Shown here one piece after another: positions 5,895 through 6,401 of a DNA stretch of 6,401 nucleotides. Where the stretch lies: assembly GCA_030446945.1 (NCBI GenBank), contig JAUJMI010000226.1, forward strand, positions 1 to 6,401, given 5' to 3'. Source of the DNA: Longimicrobium sp. GTDB lineage: Bacteria > Gemmatimonadota > Gemmatimonadetes > Longimicrobiales > Longimicrobiaceae. The notes under the pieces were generated by a model. The model was not told where the DNA came from, made no database searches, and saw nothing but the letters and a program-made list of their open reading frames with translations. How positions within the stretch are numbered: position 1 is the stretch's first letter; each line of letters opens with the position of its first letter. The translations under genes were made by a program, and so were the position numbers.

Positions 5895-6401
5895 TCAGGA
5901 GACCGCCCAGAATCCTTCCAGGGCGGCGCCGTCCGGGCTCTCGCGGAGCTTCTCGAAAGCGCGGTTGCGGATCTGGCGGATGCGCTCGCGGGTCACGCCC
6001 AGGAGCGAGCCGATCTCCTCCAGGGTGCGCTCCTCGCCCTCGTCCAGGCCGTAGTAGAGGTAGAGGATCTTGCGCTCGCGCTCGGTAAGGTACTTCTCGA
6101 ACATCTTCTCGAGGAACTCGCGGCGCGCCTGCGCTTCCACCTCTTCCTCGATCTCGTCCGACTCGCTCCCGGAGAAGCGCTCCCCAAAGGAGGCGCTGTC
6201 GCGGTCGCCGCGGTCCAGCGGCGCGTCCAGCGAGAGCTCGCTGGCGGCCACGCGGCGAAGGGCGCGGATCGTGTCCACCGGCTCCGCCATCTCGTCCGCG
6301 ATCTCCTCGTCCGTCGGAGAGCGGCCGAGCGTCTGGGTCAGCGCCGTGTCCACGCGCGACAGGCGGACCAGGTTGGAGTTCTGGTTCAGCGGGATGCGCA
6401 C
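5895..6401 (-). CDS. primary-type sigma-70 factor, C-terminal part (cut by window edge)
   Basis: RNA polymerase sigma subunit that recognises promoters and starts transcription. Only the last 168-169 codons are visible. The GTG at the window edge is almost certainly the internal Val of (V)RIPLNQNSN, the well-known start of region 3, not a start codon. Region 3 spans about 1-62 of the visible part and includes GRSPTDEEIADEM and ELSLDAPLDRGD. A very acidic linker follows (about 78-91, SGSESDEIEEEVEA). Region 4 (about 95-155) has YLYYGLDEGEERTLEEIG and the -35-binding helix-turn-helix GVTRERIRQI (135-144). These motifs are those of group 1/2 (RpoD/SigA-like) sigma factors, not ECF or RpoN types. 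Regions 1-2 lie outside, so it cannot be decided whether this is the housekeeping factor or a paralogue. A terminator follows closely. Confidence 0.92.
   Translation of the reverse strand: MRIPLNQNSNLVRLSRVDTALTQTLGRSPTDEEIADEMAEPVDTIRALRRVAASELSLDAPLDRGDRDSASFGERFSGSESDEIEEEVEAQARREFLEKMFEKYLTERERKILYLYYGLDEGEERTLEEIGSLLGVTRERIRQIRNRAFEKLRESPDGAALEGFWAVS

Noticed and set aside
5519..6088. Open frame on the + strand running from the intergenic region into the sigma factor gene
   Set aside because: Arg/Gly/Pro-rich translation without motifs, and it crosses the sigma factor terminator and coding region on the wrong strand.
6399..6401. GTG at the right edge as start codon of the sigma factor
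   Set aside because: It falls at the Val of the conserved RIP motif of sigma region 3; regions 1 and 2 must lie beyond the window.

Overview
The window is chromosomal DNA of very high GC content (about 70 % by eye) from a Gram-negative-type bacterium with exported proteins. The base composition, the RpoD-like sigma factor with an acidic insert, the secreted M1 peptidase and the GC-rich octamer repeats between genes would suit Gemmatimonadota (Longimicrobium-like). That assignment is an impression from the sequence, not a database result. I see no phage, transposase, CRISPR array, tRNA or rRNA.

Layout from left to right. 2-1402 (+): amino-acid permease of the APC superfamily. 1403-1524: short convergent gap with a strong two-part hairpin. 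1525-1974 (-): small secreted protein, probably a beta-sandwich of the pre-peptidase C-terminal (PPC) type, with four cysteines. 1975-2113: divergent promoter region containing an inverted CCTTGC pair. 2114-4102 (+): secreted M1-family zinc metallopeptidase with a complete set of catalytic residues. 4103-4230: convergent gap with a near-perfect bidirectional terminator inside a larger inverted repeat built of ACGCGGAG octamers. 4231-5493 (-): PLP-dependent class V aminotransferase / cysteine-desulfurase-like protein, with tyrosine where SufS-type enzymes have the catalytic cysteine. 5490-5540 (-): possible 16-codon leader peptide whose stop overlaps the next start (ATGA). 5541-5818: non-coding stretch with short repeats and a palindrome. 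5819-5863: terminator of the next gene. 5895 to the right edge (-): C-terminal part of a primary-type sigma-70 factor.

The genes do not form one operon. Almost every neighbouring pair is convergent or divergent, and each gene has its own terminator. A loose theme is peptide and amino-acid use: extracytoplasmic peptidase, amino-acid permease and a PLP enzyme acting on an amino acid. The orientations give no evidence of co-regulation, except possibly for the divergent pair 1525-1974 and 2114-4102.

I found no convincing new multi-gene system. The observations most worth a second look are the short coupled leader ORF ahead of the PLP enzyme, the Cys-to-Tyr exchange in that enzyme, the octamer-built inverted repeat around the bidirectional terminator, and the symmetrical divergent promoter.
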